Assembly: GCF_014648995.1 (NCBI RefSeq)
Contig: NZ_BMSE01000011.1
Span: 1 to 64,000, forward strand
Source of the DNA: Streptomyces massasporeus
Lineage (GTDB): Bacteria > Actinomycetota > Actinomycetes > Streptomycetales > Streptomycetaceae
Direction of reading: 5' to 3'
DNA length: 64,000 bases
This document shows, piece after piece, positions 20,199 through 27,521 of the stretch. Both the position numbers and the translations under genes were made by a program. Within the stretch, counting starts at the first letter, position 1, and each line of letters begins with the position of its first letter. The notes under the pieces were generated by a model. It made no database searches. It was not told the origin of the DNA and was given only the letters and a program-made list of their open reading frames with translations.

Positions 20199-20639
20199 TC
20201 AGAAGTCCGTGGGCAGCCCGCTCACCTCGGCGATGCCCCGCAGCTCCTCGGTCTGCTTGTGCCGGTCCCGGATGTAGTCGGCTATCTCGCCGAGGCGGAC
20301 CGGGTCGGACGCGGTGGTGGCGTCCGTGACGATCCTGACCGGGCCGGTGTCGTCGACGTCGAGTTCGACCACTTCGTTGTCCAGGCGGCCGGTGACGGCG
20401 GTGGCGATGACGAGGGCCACCTCGTCACGGACCTCCTGGGGCAGTTCGTCGTTGGCGCCGGAGTCGAGCGCGAAGTCGAGGCTGGACAGGCGTTCCTCGT
20501 CGATCGCCTCCAGGACGGGTTCCACCGCGCGCATCAGAAGGCGGTAGTCCTCCGTGTCCATCCGGATGCGCAGGAGGTCCAGGTACGCGTCCACGGGCCG
20601 GCCGTCGCCATGCGGAATCTCGGAATCGCTCATTGGCAT
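20199..20639 (-). CDS. Conserved hypothetical acidic protein
   Basis: An acidic, soluble protein of about 146 residues with no domain I recognise. It has a helical core (DAYLDLLRIRMDTEDYRLLMRAVEPVLEAIDEERLSSL is one region, read in parts) and a C-terminal part with IVTDATTASDPVRLGEIADYI. ATG 20639 is preferred because GGGGAA lies just upstream; GTG 20651 would add four residues. It sits directly downstream of the DUF1206 gene on the same strand with a 22-base gap, so the two are probably co-transcribed. No function can be inferred. Confidence 0.6.
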   Translation of the reverse strand: MPMSDSEIPHGDGRPVDAYLDLLRIRMDTEDYRLLMRAVEPVLEAIDEERLSSLDFALDSGANDELPQEVRDEVALVIATAVTGRLDNEVVELDVDDTGPVRIVTDATTASDPVRLGEIADYIRDRHKQTEELRGIAEVSGLPTDF

Positions 20640-20661
20640 CGTGTTCCCCACGAAACGCGGC

Positions 20662-21498
20662 TCAGACGCGTCGCCACCGAGCCATGGCGAACGAGAACAC
20701 TCCGAAGAGCACCAGCCCGGCCGCCACGCAGACCAGCAGCCAGGGGCCGAGCGGGGTGTCGGCGAAGGTGCGCAGGGTGTCGTCCAGGCCCTTGGCCTTG
20801 TCGGGTTCGTAGTCGATGGCGGCGCGGACGGCGAAGACCCCGGCCACCGCGAACACCAGCCCGCGGGCGGCGCCGCCGGCCACGCCGGTGACGTCCACCA
20901 GCTGTCGCGTCCGCCGGCTCATCTGCCCCAGCCGGAGTTTGTCGTGGTACTTGCGCAGCACCGCGCGGACGGCGATCCAGCCGCCGGCCACGACGATCCC
21001 GATGCCGGCGGCGCCGACCAGCCACTGTCCGGCGGGTATCTCCAGGACCCTGGCCGTGGCGTCCCGGGACTGCTGGTCGCTGGATCCGCCGCTCTGGTGA
21101 CGGCTGAGGGCGAACGACAGCACCGAGTAGGCGACGAAGACGTAGAAGGCGAAGCGGACCGCCGCCATCAGCCGCTTGCGTGCGCTGCGGCCGTCCTTGC
21201 CGATCGAGCCGAAGAGCGCTTCGGACAGCCGCCACAGGGCCATGCCGACGAGCCCGATGCCCAGCGCCCACAGCAGCACCGCACCGAAGGGCTTCTGTGC
21301 CAGTTCCTGCAGGGCTCCCCCGCGGTCGGCCTGGCGCCCGGTGTCGCCGAAGGCGATCTGCAGGGCCAGCGCTCCGACGAGCAGATAGATCACGCCCCGG
21401 GCGGCGAAACCCGCCCGCGCCGCCCCCTCGGTCACCGAACCCCGCGCCATCCGCCGGGCCCGGAATCGACCGCTCTGTGCCATCGCACTCGTGTTCAT
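20662..21498 (-). CDS. DUF1206 integral membrane protein
   Basis: A 278-residue membrane protein with three repeats of a two-helix unit, each beginning with a G-(F/V)-(A/V)-A-R-G-like motif: ARAGFAARGVIYLLVGALAL, ALGIGLVGMALWRL, VAGGAARGLVFAVAGVFAVR. This repeat pattern is characteristic of DUF1206. ATG 21498 is preceded by GGGAGG at five bases, so the longer ORF start at 21540 is unnecessary. The function of the family is unknown. It lies in the stress island between the FUSC gene and the ANTAR-GAF regulator. Confidence 0.82.
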   Translation of the reverse strand: MNTSAMAQSGRFRARRMARGSVTEGAARAGFAARGVIYLLVGALALQIAFGDTGRQADRGGALQELAQKPFGAVLLWALGIGLVGMALWRLSEALFGSIGKDGRSARKRLMAAVRFAFYVFVAYSVLSFALSRHQSGGSSDQQSRDATARVLEIPAGQWLVGAAGIGIVVAGGWIAVRAVLRKYHDKLRLGQMSRRTRQLVDVTGVAGGAARGLVFAVAGVFAVRAAIDYEPDKAKGLDDTLRTFADTPLGPWLLVCVAAGLVLFGVFSFAMARWRRV

Positions 21499-21622
21499 GT
21501 CGACCTCCCGGCAGTGCGGATGCCCCGGGTCGGCGTTCACACACCCTCCACAGCCCTCGGACCAGGCGATTCCGCTTTCAGCCGGCGTTCCGGCGGCGCC
21601 GGGGCGCCGCCTCCGTAGCCGG

Positions 21623-22477
21623 TCAGGACCGCCGGAACCGCGATCCGCGGCCGGCGCTGCCGAGGGCGTGCAGATGTTCCAGCGCGTCCAGGACCACGGT
21701 GCCGTCGTGCCAGGCGAGCCAGCGGCCCGCCTGGCCGCCGATGGTGTCGAGGGCCTTCGTCTGGGTCGTCGTCAGTGCGTCGAGGGGCCGGTCCAGGTGG
21801 GCCGATACCATGCCGACGCACAGCCCGGACGCGGTCGTCAGGGGGACGCTGTGGCAGGACCTGCTGCCCGCCGCGAGGATGGCCTGCCGGGCCGGTTCGG
21901 TGAACACCGGAGCACTCTCCACGTCGTGCACGGTGACCTGGGCGAGGTCCCGGGCCGCCTGCGCGCAGGACGTGCCCTCCTCGCCGACGTGGGCGAAGAA
22001 GTCGACGAAGTCGTCCGTGAGGCCGGTGTGCTGCTCGATGCGCAGCCCTCCCCGGGCCGGGTCGGCGAGCTGCACATTGCCCATGTCGGTGCCGACCACC
22101 GCCAGGGTGGTACGCAGCACGGCCTTCAGGACGGCACCGCGGCTGCCGGACCCGGAGCGGTGCGCCCGGGTGAAGGTCAGGTCGGGTTCCGGCCCGCGGA
22201 CGCGTTCCGGGAACCACGGCCTCCCCGGCCCGTCCGGGCGCGGCGTGGTCACCAGCACACCTGCCAGCGTGCGGAGCTTGACGTTGTAGCGCTGTGACGC
22301 CCGCTGCATCAGCGCGAAGGCGCTCTCCCCGTCGGGCAGCGCGTAGCGCTCCTGCACGATGCCCTGGGCCTGCGAGATCAGCGGGCGGACGCGAGCCCGG
22401 GCCCGCAGGTCACGCAGCTCGGCGCGCAGGTACTCCAGCTCGCCGTCGTCGGCCACTGGCCGGCGGGTTGTGGACAT
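21623..22477 (-). CDS. ANTAR-GAF regulator
   Basis: A 284-residue protein with an N-terminal helical ANTAR-like RNA-binding domain (residues about 10-80: RARVRPLISQAQGIVQERYAL, AFALMQRASQRYNVKLRTLA) and a C-terminal GAF-like sensor (about 120-280). ANTAR proteins act as transcription antiterminators; GAF domains sense small ligands or redox state. The order ANTAR then GAF is the reverse of the common GAF-ANTAR layout. ATG 22477 has GGGAG four bases upstream. It precedes DUF1206 on the same strand, and a DUF5133 gene lies upstream. Confidence 0.78.
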   Translation of the reverse strand: MSTTRRPVADDGELEYLRAELRDLRARARVRPLISQAQGIVQERYALPDGESAFALMQRASQRYNVKLRTLAGVLVTTPRPDGPGRPWFPERVRGPEPDLTFTRAHRSGSGSRGAVLKAVLRTTLAVVGTDMGNVQLADPARGGLRIEQHTGLTDDFVDFFAHVGEEGTSCAQAARDLAQVTVHDVESAPVFTEPARQAILAAGSRSCHSVPLTTASGLCVGMVSAHLDRPLDALTTTQTKALDTIGGQAGRWLAWHDGTVVLDALEHLHALGSAGRGSRFRRS

Positions 22478-22591
22478 GGGACTCCCGGAATCTCGATGGC
22501 GGTGACGTGAACGGGCCCGGCCGCGGCTTGCGCCGCCGGCCGGGCTCTCGTTCCGGTTCGCCTTCCCCGTCGTGTCAGCGGCACACACTCA

Positions 22592-22855
22592 TCAGGCGGG
22601 CTCCGGGGTGGGCATGCGCTGTGCGCTCGCCGGCGCGGCGGGCTCGGGGGCCGGCGCGGGTGCGGCGGCGAGCCACTGGCGGGCGGCTTCCAGGGCGCGC
22701 CGGACGTCGCGGGTGCCGGTCGACACGCACAGCGTGTACGCCAGGTCGCGTGCCCTGGTATCCAGCTCCCCCGGTCCGCGGGCGCCCTCGGTGCCCGTCA
22801 GGGCCTCGTACTCGTCGACGAGTCGGCGCAGCACGGCGGGGTGGGGCCTCAGCAT
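22592..22855 (-). CDS. DUF5133-like small protein
   Basis: An 87-residue helical protein. The opening LRPHPAVLRRLVDEYEAL and the following ARDLAYTLCVSTGTRDVRRAL match the DUF5133 pattern that I know from Streptomyces, where it is often found near regulators. The C-terminus is Ala/Pro rich. ATG 22855 follows GAGGAG by nine bases. It is 29 bases downstream of the sigma factor stop on the same strand, so it probably belongs to the same transcript. The function is unknown. Confidence 0.7.
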   Translation of the reverse strand: MLRPHPAVLRRLVDEYEALTGTEGARGPGELDTRARDLAYTLCVSTGTRDVRRALEAARQWLAAAPAPAPEPAAPASAQRMPTPEPA

Positions 22856-22884
22856 GGTCGTTCGCTCCTCGTGGGGTCGGATGG

Positions 22885-23745
22885 TCAGGCCGTCGTGGAG
22901 GGGCCGCTGCCCCGGTTGCCCGTCCGCTGCCCCAGGACCTCGTCGCGCACCCGGGCGCAGCTGCGGCTGATGAGGCGGGAGACGTGCATCTGGGAGATGC
23001 CGAGGTGGTCGGCGATGCGGCTCTGGGTCATGTCCTCGAAGAAGCGCATGTAGAGGATGGCCCGTTCGCGTTCCGGCAGACGGCGCAGGCCTTCCTTGGC
23101 GGACTCGCGGTCCACGACGACGTCGTAGGAGGAGTCCGCCGCGCCGAGGGTGTCCGCGAGGCTGTAGCCGTCGTCGTCGGCCGAGAGCTCGGCGTCCAGC
23201 GACAGGGTGCTGAAGCTGTCCAGCGCCTCGAGCCCGGCGTTGACCTCTTCCTCGGTCAGGCCGGTGTGGGTGGCGAGGTCCGCCACGGAGGGCTCGGGGC
23301 TGCCCGGGTTCTGGGTGAGTTCGCGGCGTGCCACCCGCACCTTGTTGCGCAGTTCCTGCACACGGCGGGGGACTCGCAGGGCCCACATACGGTCCCGGAA
23401 GTGCCGCTTGACCTCACCGGTGATGGTGGGGACGGCGTAACTCTCGAAGGCACCCCGGCTCGGGTCGAACCGGTCGATGGCCTTGACCAGGCCCAGCGCG
23501 GCGACCTGACGGAGATCCTCGATCGACTCTCCGCGGTCGCGGAAGCGGCCGGCGATGCGGTGGGCCATGGGCAGCCACAGGGTGACCAGTTCGTCGCGGA
23601 CGGCCTCCCGCTCGGGGCCCTCTTCCAGTTCCGCCATACGGGCGAAGAGGGCGGCTGTGTCGGGGGCGTCGTCGTGACGCCGCCGGGTGGCGGTGGTCGT
23701 CGTTTCGGGCGTGCCGGGACGATGGGTGGGCGTTTCGATGAGCAT
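22885..23745 (-). CDS. RNA polymerase sigma factor, SigB/SigF family
   Basis: A 286-residue group 3 sigma factor. Region 2 is visible in VTLWLPMAHRIAGRFRDRGE, DLRQVAALGLVKAIDRFDP and AVPTITGEVKRHFRD, with 2.4 in WALRVPRRVQELRNKV. Region 4 ends with ERAILYMRFFEDMTQSRIA and GISQMHVSRLISRS. These phrases are typical of the Streptomyces SigB/SigF/SigG set. By remembered synteny with the S. coelicolor region downstream of a glg cluster it may be the SigM orthologue, but I cannot verify that. ATG 23745 follows AGGAG. An RsbW-like gene lies immediately upstream, a likely cognate anti-sigma factor. Confidence 0.92.
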   Translation of the reverse strand: MLIETPTHRPGTPETTTTATRRRHDDAPDTAALFARMAELEEGPEREAVRDELVTLWLPMAHRIAGRFRDRGESIEDLRQVAALGLVKAIDRFDPSRGAFESYAVPTITGEVKRHFRDRMWALRVPRRVQELRNKVRVARRELTQNPGSPEPSVADLATHTGLTEEEVNAGLEALDSFSTLSLDAELSADDDGYSLADTLGAADSSYDVVVDRESAKEGLRRLPERERAILYMRFFEDMTQSRIADHLGISQMHVSRLISRSCARVRDEVLGQRTGNRGSGPSTTA

Positions 23746-23869
23746 GCGGATTCGCTCCTGAACGGTGGTTTCAGGGACTGACCGCGGGATGGTTGCTGCC
23801 CGGATACGCCTGGAGGCCTCCGGGGGCAGTAGTACCGCTCCCGCTGGCGCGCCTCCGGTCCGAAGCACG

Positions 23870-23926
23870 AAATTGCGTCTGCCCTGGCCCTGGGGGAACA
23901 AACTCCGCTTTGCAGTGCAATTTGTT
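23870..23926. promoter_or_regulatory. AT-rich dyads upstream of the sigma factor gene
   Basis: In the 199-base gap upstream of the sigma gene there is an 11-base palindrome TTGCAGTGCAA at 23910-23920. It lies within arms AACAAA (23897-23902) and TTTGTT (23921-23926), and AAATTGC at 23870-23876 is inverted to GCAATTT at 23917-23923. This is the most AT-rich spot locally. It may be a promoter or operator; no sigma-factor consensus could be placed with confidence. Confidence 0.3.
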
Positions 23927-23944
23927 GGGCACCGCTCGCGGTGG

Positions 23945-24379
23945 TCAGGACAGGGGTACGACGGCAGTGATGCACTTGCCCCCGGCAGGCAGATCCGACA
24001 CACGGACGTCGCGGGAGAGCCGGCAGACGATGGGCCAGCCGTGGCCGCCGTGCCGCAGCCGTCCGTGGGGATCGGTGCGGGGCATGGTCACGGGCAGTGC
24101 GTCACTGCGGTCGCTCACCGAGAGGCGTACACCGGGGCCGTCGACGTCCACCTGGAAGTCGGTCACACCGCCACCGTGCAGAATCGCGTTGGTCGTCAGT
24201 TCCGAGACGACGAGCAGCGCGTCGGACAGGGCGTCCGTGTCGCACGGGGTGTGGGTGGCCCGGCAGCGTTCGGCCACGGCCCGCTCCACCGCTCGGCGCG
24301 CCTCGGCGGGTTTGCTGGGCCGGGTACGGTGGGCGCCGGGCGGCCCGAGGACGGATTCGATCATGTGCTCGTCGCACAT
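23945..24379 (-). CDS. RsbW-like ATP-binding protein (candidate anti-sigma factor)
   Basis: A 144-residue HATPase_c protein. N box SELTTNAILHGGG, a G1-like VSDRSDALP, and HGGHGWPIVCRLS as the glycine box are visible. It starts at ATG 24379 (MCDEHMIESVLG) with AGGAG about eight bases upstream; the open frame continues further upstream but has no support. It lies upstream of the SigB-family gene on the same strand across 199 bases, so it is the natural candidate to bind that sigma factor. The G1 motif is degenerate compared with kinases that have DxGxG, so kinase activity is uncertain. Confidence 0.75.
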   Translation of the reverse strand: MCDEHMIESVLGPPGAHRTRPSKPAEARRAVERAVAERCRATHTPCDTDALSDALLVVSELTTNAILHGGGVTDFQVDVDGPGVRLSVSDRSDALPVTMPRTDPHGRLRHGGHGWPIVCRLSRDVRVSDLPAGGKCITAVVPLS

Positions 24380-24647
24380 TCTGCAGCTCCTGACAGCGCG
24401 AACGGATACCGGGTCCGTACCGCGTACCGGGGCCGCCCGCACGGGTCTGCCCGGGGTCCACGGACCCACTGCTTGCTCCACCTGACACGGCGTTCGGGAC
24501 GCGCACCGCGCGAGCGCCGCGGTCATACTCTTCGGCTCACCCCTCCCCGCATCTGCAAACCTCGGGTGCGGCCGGAAGACCCGAAAAACACCTCGAACGG
24601 TCCTGGGCCCATGCCATCTCCGGCCGCTGGGCGGGTACGCGGTGTGC

Positions 24648-24869
24648 ATGACCGATGTGGTGGATTCGGACGAGCTGCTGCGGCGTATCCGGCGTGCGAG
24701 GGACTGCGCGGTGCAGGAGGAGCGGACGTGGCGGACCAGGAGCGAGGAGCTGGATGCGACCGACCCGCAGGGGGCCCGGGACGCGGCCGTGCGGCAGATG
24801 TCCTACGAGGCGGTGCTGCGGGTGCTGGACGAGATCGTGACTCCGGGCAAGCACGTGCCGGACGACTGA
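24648..24869 (+). CDS. Small conserved hypothetical protein
   Basis: A 73-residue, highly charged helical protein (DELLRRIRRARDCAVQEERTW, SYEAVLRVLDEIVTPGKH). I do not recognise a family. ATG 24648 is used; a GTG at 24642 is in frame. There is no good ribosome binding site, but GGGTAC at 24633-24638 lies ten bases upstream and no GNNT box fits it. It is divergent from the anti-sigma gene. Amino acid composition and codon bias look coding, but it could be a minor gene. Confidence 0.5.
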   Translation: MTDVVDSDELLRRIRRARDCAVQEERTWRTRSEELDATDPQGARDAAVRQMSYEAVLRVLDEIVTPGKHVPDD

Positions 24870-24942
24870 CCGGGCGGAGGCGGGTGCCCGTGCGGGCGGG
24901 GCCGGATTGCGAAGGCACACGCCGGAAACCCGGCGCGTATGA

Positions 24943-25407
24943 CCGCCGACCGCACGCGAGCAACGGTTCCGAAAAGAGCTGGACGAGTACCGACGCAAGG
25001 GGCATCTGTCGTTCACTCCCCGGGCACAAGCAGGCCCGGGGGCCGATCCGGCGTTCCGGCGTTCCGGCGTTCCGGCGTTCCGGGAGATCCTCGGTGACGC
25101 GGTGTTCCACGAGGACGTGCCGGCCTCGGGCGGTCTGGACACCGCCCCCGGCGTGCTGCGGATGGAGCAGGCGGTGCTGCCCCAGGAGGCCTTCTTCGGT
25201 CCGGCCGAGTCCGCGCCGGTGGCCGAGGCGGCGGGCGGATCGCGGCCGAGATGATCACGCCGTATCCCCCGGGCATCCCCGCGGTCCTCCCGGGCGACGC
25301 CCGACGGAGCCGGTGCTCGCGTGCCTGCGCACGGGGCTCGACGCGGGCATGAACCTGCATGACCGGAGGACCCCGAGCCGGAGACGATCCGGGTGCTCGC
25401 GGAGTGA
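24943..25407 (+). pseudogene. Decayed Orn/Lys/Arg decarboxylase with internal deletion
   Basis: Reading across frames reveals a wrecked PLP-dependent Orn/Lys/Arg decarboxylase (aspartate-aminotransferase fold). The N-terminal signature survives as DEYRRKGHLSFTP then, one frame over, GHKQARG, then GADP, EILGDAVFHEDVPASGGLD. The C-terminal signature follows almost at once: QEAFFGPAESAPVAEAAG, then after a one-base loss near 25236-25237 IAAEMITPYPPGIPAVLPG, then LACLRTGLDAGMNL, then PETIRVLAE and TGA 25405-25407. The central PLP-binding domain (several hundred residues) is missing. At least four frame changes are needed, so this is a relic and not a sequencing slip. A tandem repeat (25051-25082) sits inside it. 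Confidence 0.8.
25051..25082 (+). repeat. Four perfect tandem copies of an 8-bp unit
   Basis: GCGTTCCG occurs four times head-to-tail without mismatch (25051-25058, 25059-25066, 25067-25074, 25075-25082). It lies inside the decarboxylase relic between the GADP and EILGD segments. One unit is expected from the family; three extra units add 24 bases and would keep the local frame. This looks like slipped-strand expansion. Confidence 0.9.
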
Positions 25408-25466
25408 CCCCGGAAGTGAAACGGGTCACGCAGCCGGGTCCCGGGTGCGCGCAAGGCCCCTAGATG

Positions 25467-25569
25467 GTTTACCGTTCATTCATAAGTGGTGACGGAGTCG
25501 ACCCCTCGTCCTCCGTGCATCACCGCAGTACGGCCCTGGCTGGTCTCCCCCGTCCAGCCAGGGCTTTTT
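25467..25569 (+). ncRNA. Candidate small RNA resembling the actinobacterial 6C RNA
   Basis: Two hairpins with C-rich loops stand back to back. Hairpin one pairs GGTGACGGAG (25488-25497) with CTCCG and TCACC (25511-25524, four-base bulge) and has an inner CGA-CCCC-TCG stem-loop. Hairpin two is the terminator stem with loop TCTCCCCCGT. Two hairpins with cytosine runs in their loops are the described hallmark of 6C RNA. The C-runs here are four and five, slightly short. The 5' end is a guess near the AT-rich TTTACCGTTCATTCATAAG. It could instead be an attenuating leader of the cyclic-nucleotide-domain gene at 25687. Confidence 0.5.
25533..25569 (+). terminator. Intrinsic terminator of the candidate small RNA
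   Basis: GCCCTGGCTGG (25533-25543) pairs perfectly with CCAGCCAGGGC (25554-25564) over a ten-base loop and is followed by TTTTT (25565-25569). This is a textbook rho-independent terminator, rare in this GC-rich genome. No protein gene ends upstream on this strand, which supports a short untranslated transcript. Confidence 0.85.
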
Positions 25570-25686
25570 CATGCCCGGACGGTCCGCCGCAAGAAGTCTC
25601 GTACGCCGAGGTGCCCAAGGCCCCACCAGCGGCTGAAATGGGCATAGGGACAGCACCGCAGTCGACCGCCCGGCGAGGAGCTCCGC

Positions 25687-26142
25687 ATGACCAAAGCGAT
25701 CAAACTCCTGACCGCCCTGCCTCCGCCGCAACGGCAGCGGCTGATGACGCTCGCCCGGGAGGTGTCCTTCCCGGAGGACGCCCGGATCTTCGAGGCGGAC
25801 GGCCCGGCCGACCGCTTCTGGGTCATCCGCTCCGGCGCCGTCTCCCTGGACCAGCAGGTGAACTCCCTGCAGCGGGTGACCGTGGCCAGCCTCGGCGCGG
25901 GCGACCTGCTCGGCTGGTCATGGCTGTTCCCGCCGTACACCTGGGACTTCGGCGCGGTGGCCTTCAGTCCGGTGCGGGCCTACGAGTTCGACGCGCAGGC
26001 CGTACTGACCCTGTGCGAGGAGGAGCCGGAGCTCGGGGTGATGCTGGTGCGCAACGTCGCCGAGGTGCTCGCGCACCGGCTGGAGATGACCCGGGGCAAG
26101 CTGATGGAGCAGTACACCCTGCACCGGCGGGGAGCGCTGTGA
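25687..26142 (+). CDS. Cyclic nucleotide-binding domain protein (Crp/Fnr-type sensor without HTH)
   Basis: A 151-residue protein made of a single cNMP-binding-like beta-roll: REVSFPEDARIFEADGPADRFWVI, SGAVSLDQQ, VTVASLGAGDLLGWSWLF, then the long helix AVLTLCEEEPELGVMLVRNVAEVL. The C-terminus stops before a helix-turn-helix would begin, so it probably is not a DNA-binding Crp protein. Ligand residues of true cAMP sites are not obvious. ATG 25687 follows GGAG with six bases spacing. It ends four bases before the convergent MFS gene. It could pair with another regulator or bind a ligand alone. Confidence 0.8.
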   Translation: MTKAIKLLTALPPPQRQRLMTLAREVSFPEDARIFEADGPADRFWVIRSGAVSLDQQVNSLQRVTVASLGAGDLLGWSWLFPPYTWDFGAVAFSPVRAYEFDAQAVLTLCEEEPELGVMLVRNVAEVLAHRLEMTRGKLMEQYTLHRRGAL

Positions 26143-26146
26143 GACG

Positions 26147-27439
26147 TCAGACGCGGTAGCGCCGCAGCGCCGGTACGGCGGCGGCCAGCACCAGCATCAC
26201 CGCCACGACCAGGAAACCACCGCCTGCGACGGCGGTGCGGGGGCCGAAGGCGGACCCCGCGGTGCCGTGCAGCACGTCCGCGAGTCGGGGGCCGCCCGCC
26301 ACGACGACGGTGAACACACCCTGCATCCGCCCGCGCATCTCGTCGGTGGCGGCGGACAGCAGGATCGCCCCGCGGAAGACCATGGAAACCATGTCGGCCA
26401 CCCCGGCCAGGGCGAGGAACGCCACCGCGACCCAAAGATGGCGGCTCAGCCCGAAGCCCGCGATGGCCGCACCCCAGGCGACCACCGCCCCGATCACCAT
26501 CCAGCCGTGCCGCCGGGCCCGGGAGAAGGTGCCGGAGAACACCCCGCCCAGCACGGCGCCGATGGGGATCGCCGCGAACAGCAGACCCAGCGCGAGGCCC
26601 TCGCCGTACGGGGCGTAGGTCTGGGAGGCGAGCTGCGGGAACAGGGCGCGGGGCATGCCGAGGACCATGGCGATGATGTCGGCGAGGAACGACAGCAGCA
26701 GCACCGTGTGCCCGGAGATGTAGCGAAAACCGGCGGCGATCTCCTTCACGCCCGCGCGCCGCACCGCCGTGCCGGCCAGGGGCGGCAGCGACGGCAGCCG
26801 GTACACGGCCCACACCGTCACGCACAGGGCCAGGGCGTCGATGAGGTACAGCTCGGGCAGCCCGATGACGGGGATGAGGGCGCCGGCGAGCAGAGGGCCC
26901 GCCACCTGCCCGGTCTGCATCACGGTCGAGCCGAGGGCGCCCGCGGCGGGCAGTTCGTCCTGGGGGACCAGCCGGGCTATCGAGGCGGTGCGGGCCGGCG
27001 CGTTCAGGCCCCAGAAGGCCTGCTGCACGGCGAGCAGCAGCATGAGCGCACCCACCGACTCCAGGCCCGCGAAGGCCTGGAGCCAGAACAGCAGCGAGGT
27101 GACGGCGATGCCGCTGTTGGTGATCAGCAGCAGCCTGCGACGGTCCATGGTGTCGGCGATCGCCCCGCCCCACAGCGCGAACACGATCAGGGGCACGAGC
27201 CCCGCCAGGCTCGCGGCGCCGACCCACGCCGAGGAGCCGGTGATGTCGTAGATCTGCTTGGGGACCGCGACGGCGGTGAGCTGGCTGCCGACGGCCGTGA
27301 CGATCGTCGAGCCCCACAACCGCCGATAGGCGGGGCGGCGCAGGGGGCGGGTGTCCATGGCCCAGCGCCGCCAGCCGCGCCGCCGGGGCGCCTGCGGATC
27401 GGGTTCCCGCTCTTCGGTCGTGCTCTCGCTCGTGTCCAC
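26147..27439 (-). CDS. MFS transporter (MFS_3 / enterobactin-exporter-like)
   Basis: A 430-residue major facilitator with 10-12 predicted helices. Its start after a charged N-terminus (RRLWGSTIVTAVGSQLTAVA) and the loop motif ADTMDRRRLLLITNSG resemble EntS-like exporters. The central loop carries FRYISGHTVLL. The start codon is GTG-type at 27439 (rc of CAC); a charged 25-residue N-terminus precedes the first helix. It is the last gene of a minus-strand pair, 82 bases below LysE. The substrate is unknown. Confidence 0.82.
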   Translation of the reverse strand: MDTSESTTEEREPDPQAPRRRGWRRWAMDTRPLRRPAYRRLWGSTIVTAVGSQLTAVAVPKQIYDITGSSAWVGAASLAGLVPLIVFALWGGAIADTMDRRRLLLITNSGIAVTSLLFWLQAFAGLESVGALMLLLAVQQAFWGLNAPARTASIARLVPQDELPAAGALGSTVMQTGQVAGPLLAGALIPVIGLPELYLIDALALCVTVWAVYRLPSLPPLAGTAVRRAGVKEIAAGFRYISGHTVLLLSFLADIIAMVLGMPRALFPQLASQTYAPYGEGLALGLLFAAIPIGAVLGGVFSGTFSRARRHGWMVIGAVVAWGAAIAGFGLSRHLWVAVAFLALAGVADMVSMVFRGAILLSAATDEMRGRMQGVFTVVVAGGPRLADVLHGTAGSAFGPRTAVAGGGFLVVAVMLVLAAAVPALRRYRV

Positions 27440-27521
27440 GCGCCGCTTCCTCGATGCTCGCTACATCTTTCAGGCGGGGATCACTATCGCACCAGCCGGT
27501 CCGGCCACCGCGGCCGAGGTG

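Noticed and set aside
24633..24638. GGGTAC as a SigB-type -10 for the small gene at 24648
   Set aside because: No GNNT lies 14-16 bases upstream.
25051..25082. CRISPR-like repeat
   Set aside because: The 8-bp units are contiguous, with no spacers and no cas genes.
23765..25492. 575-codon plus-strand frame across the anti-sigma gene and decarboxylase relic
   Set aside because: It crosses a gene on the other strand and reads only part of the relic in a wrong frame; composition is low complexity.
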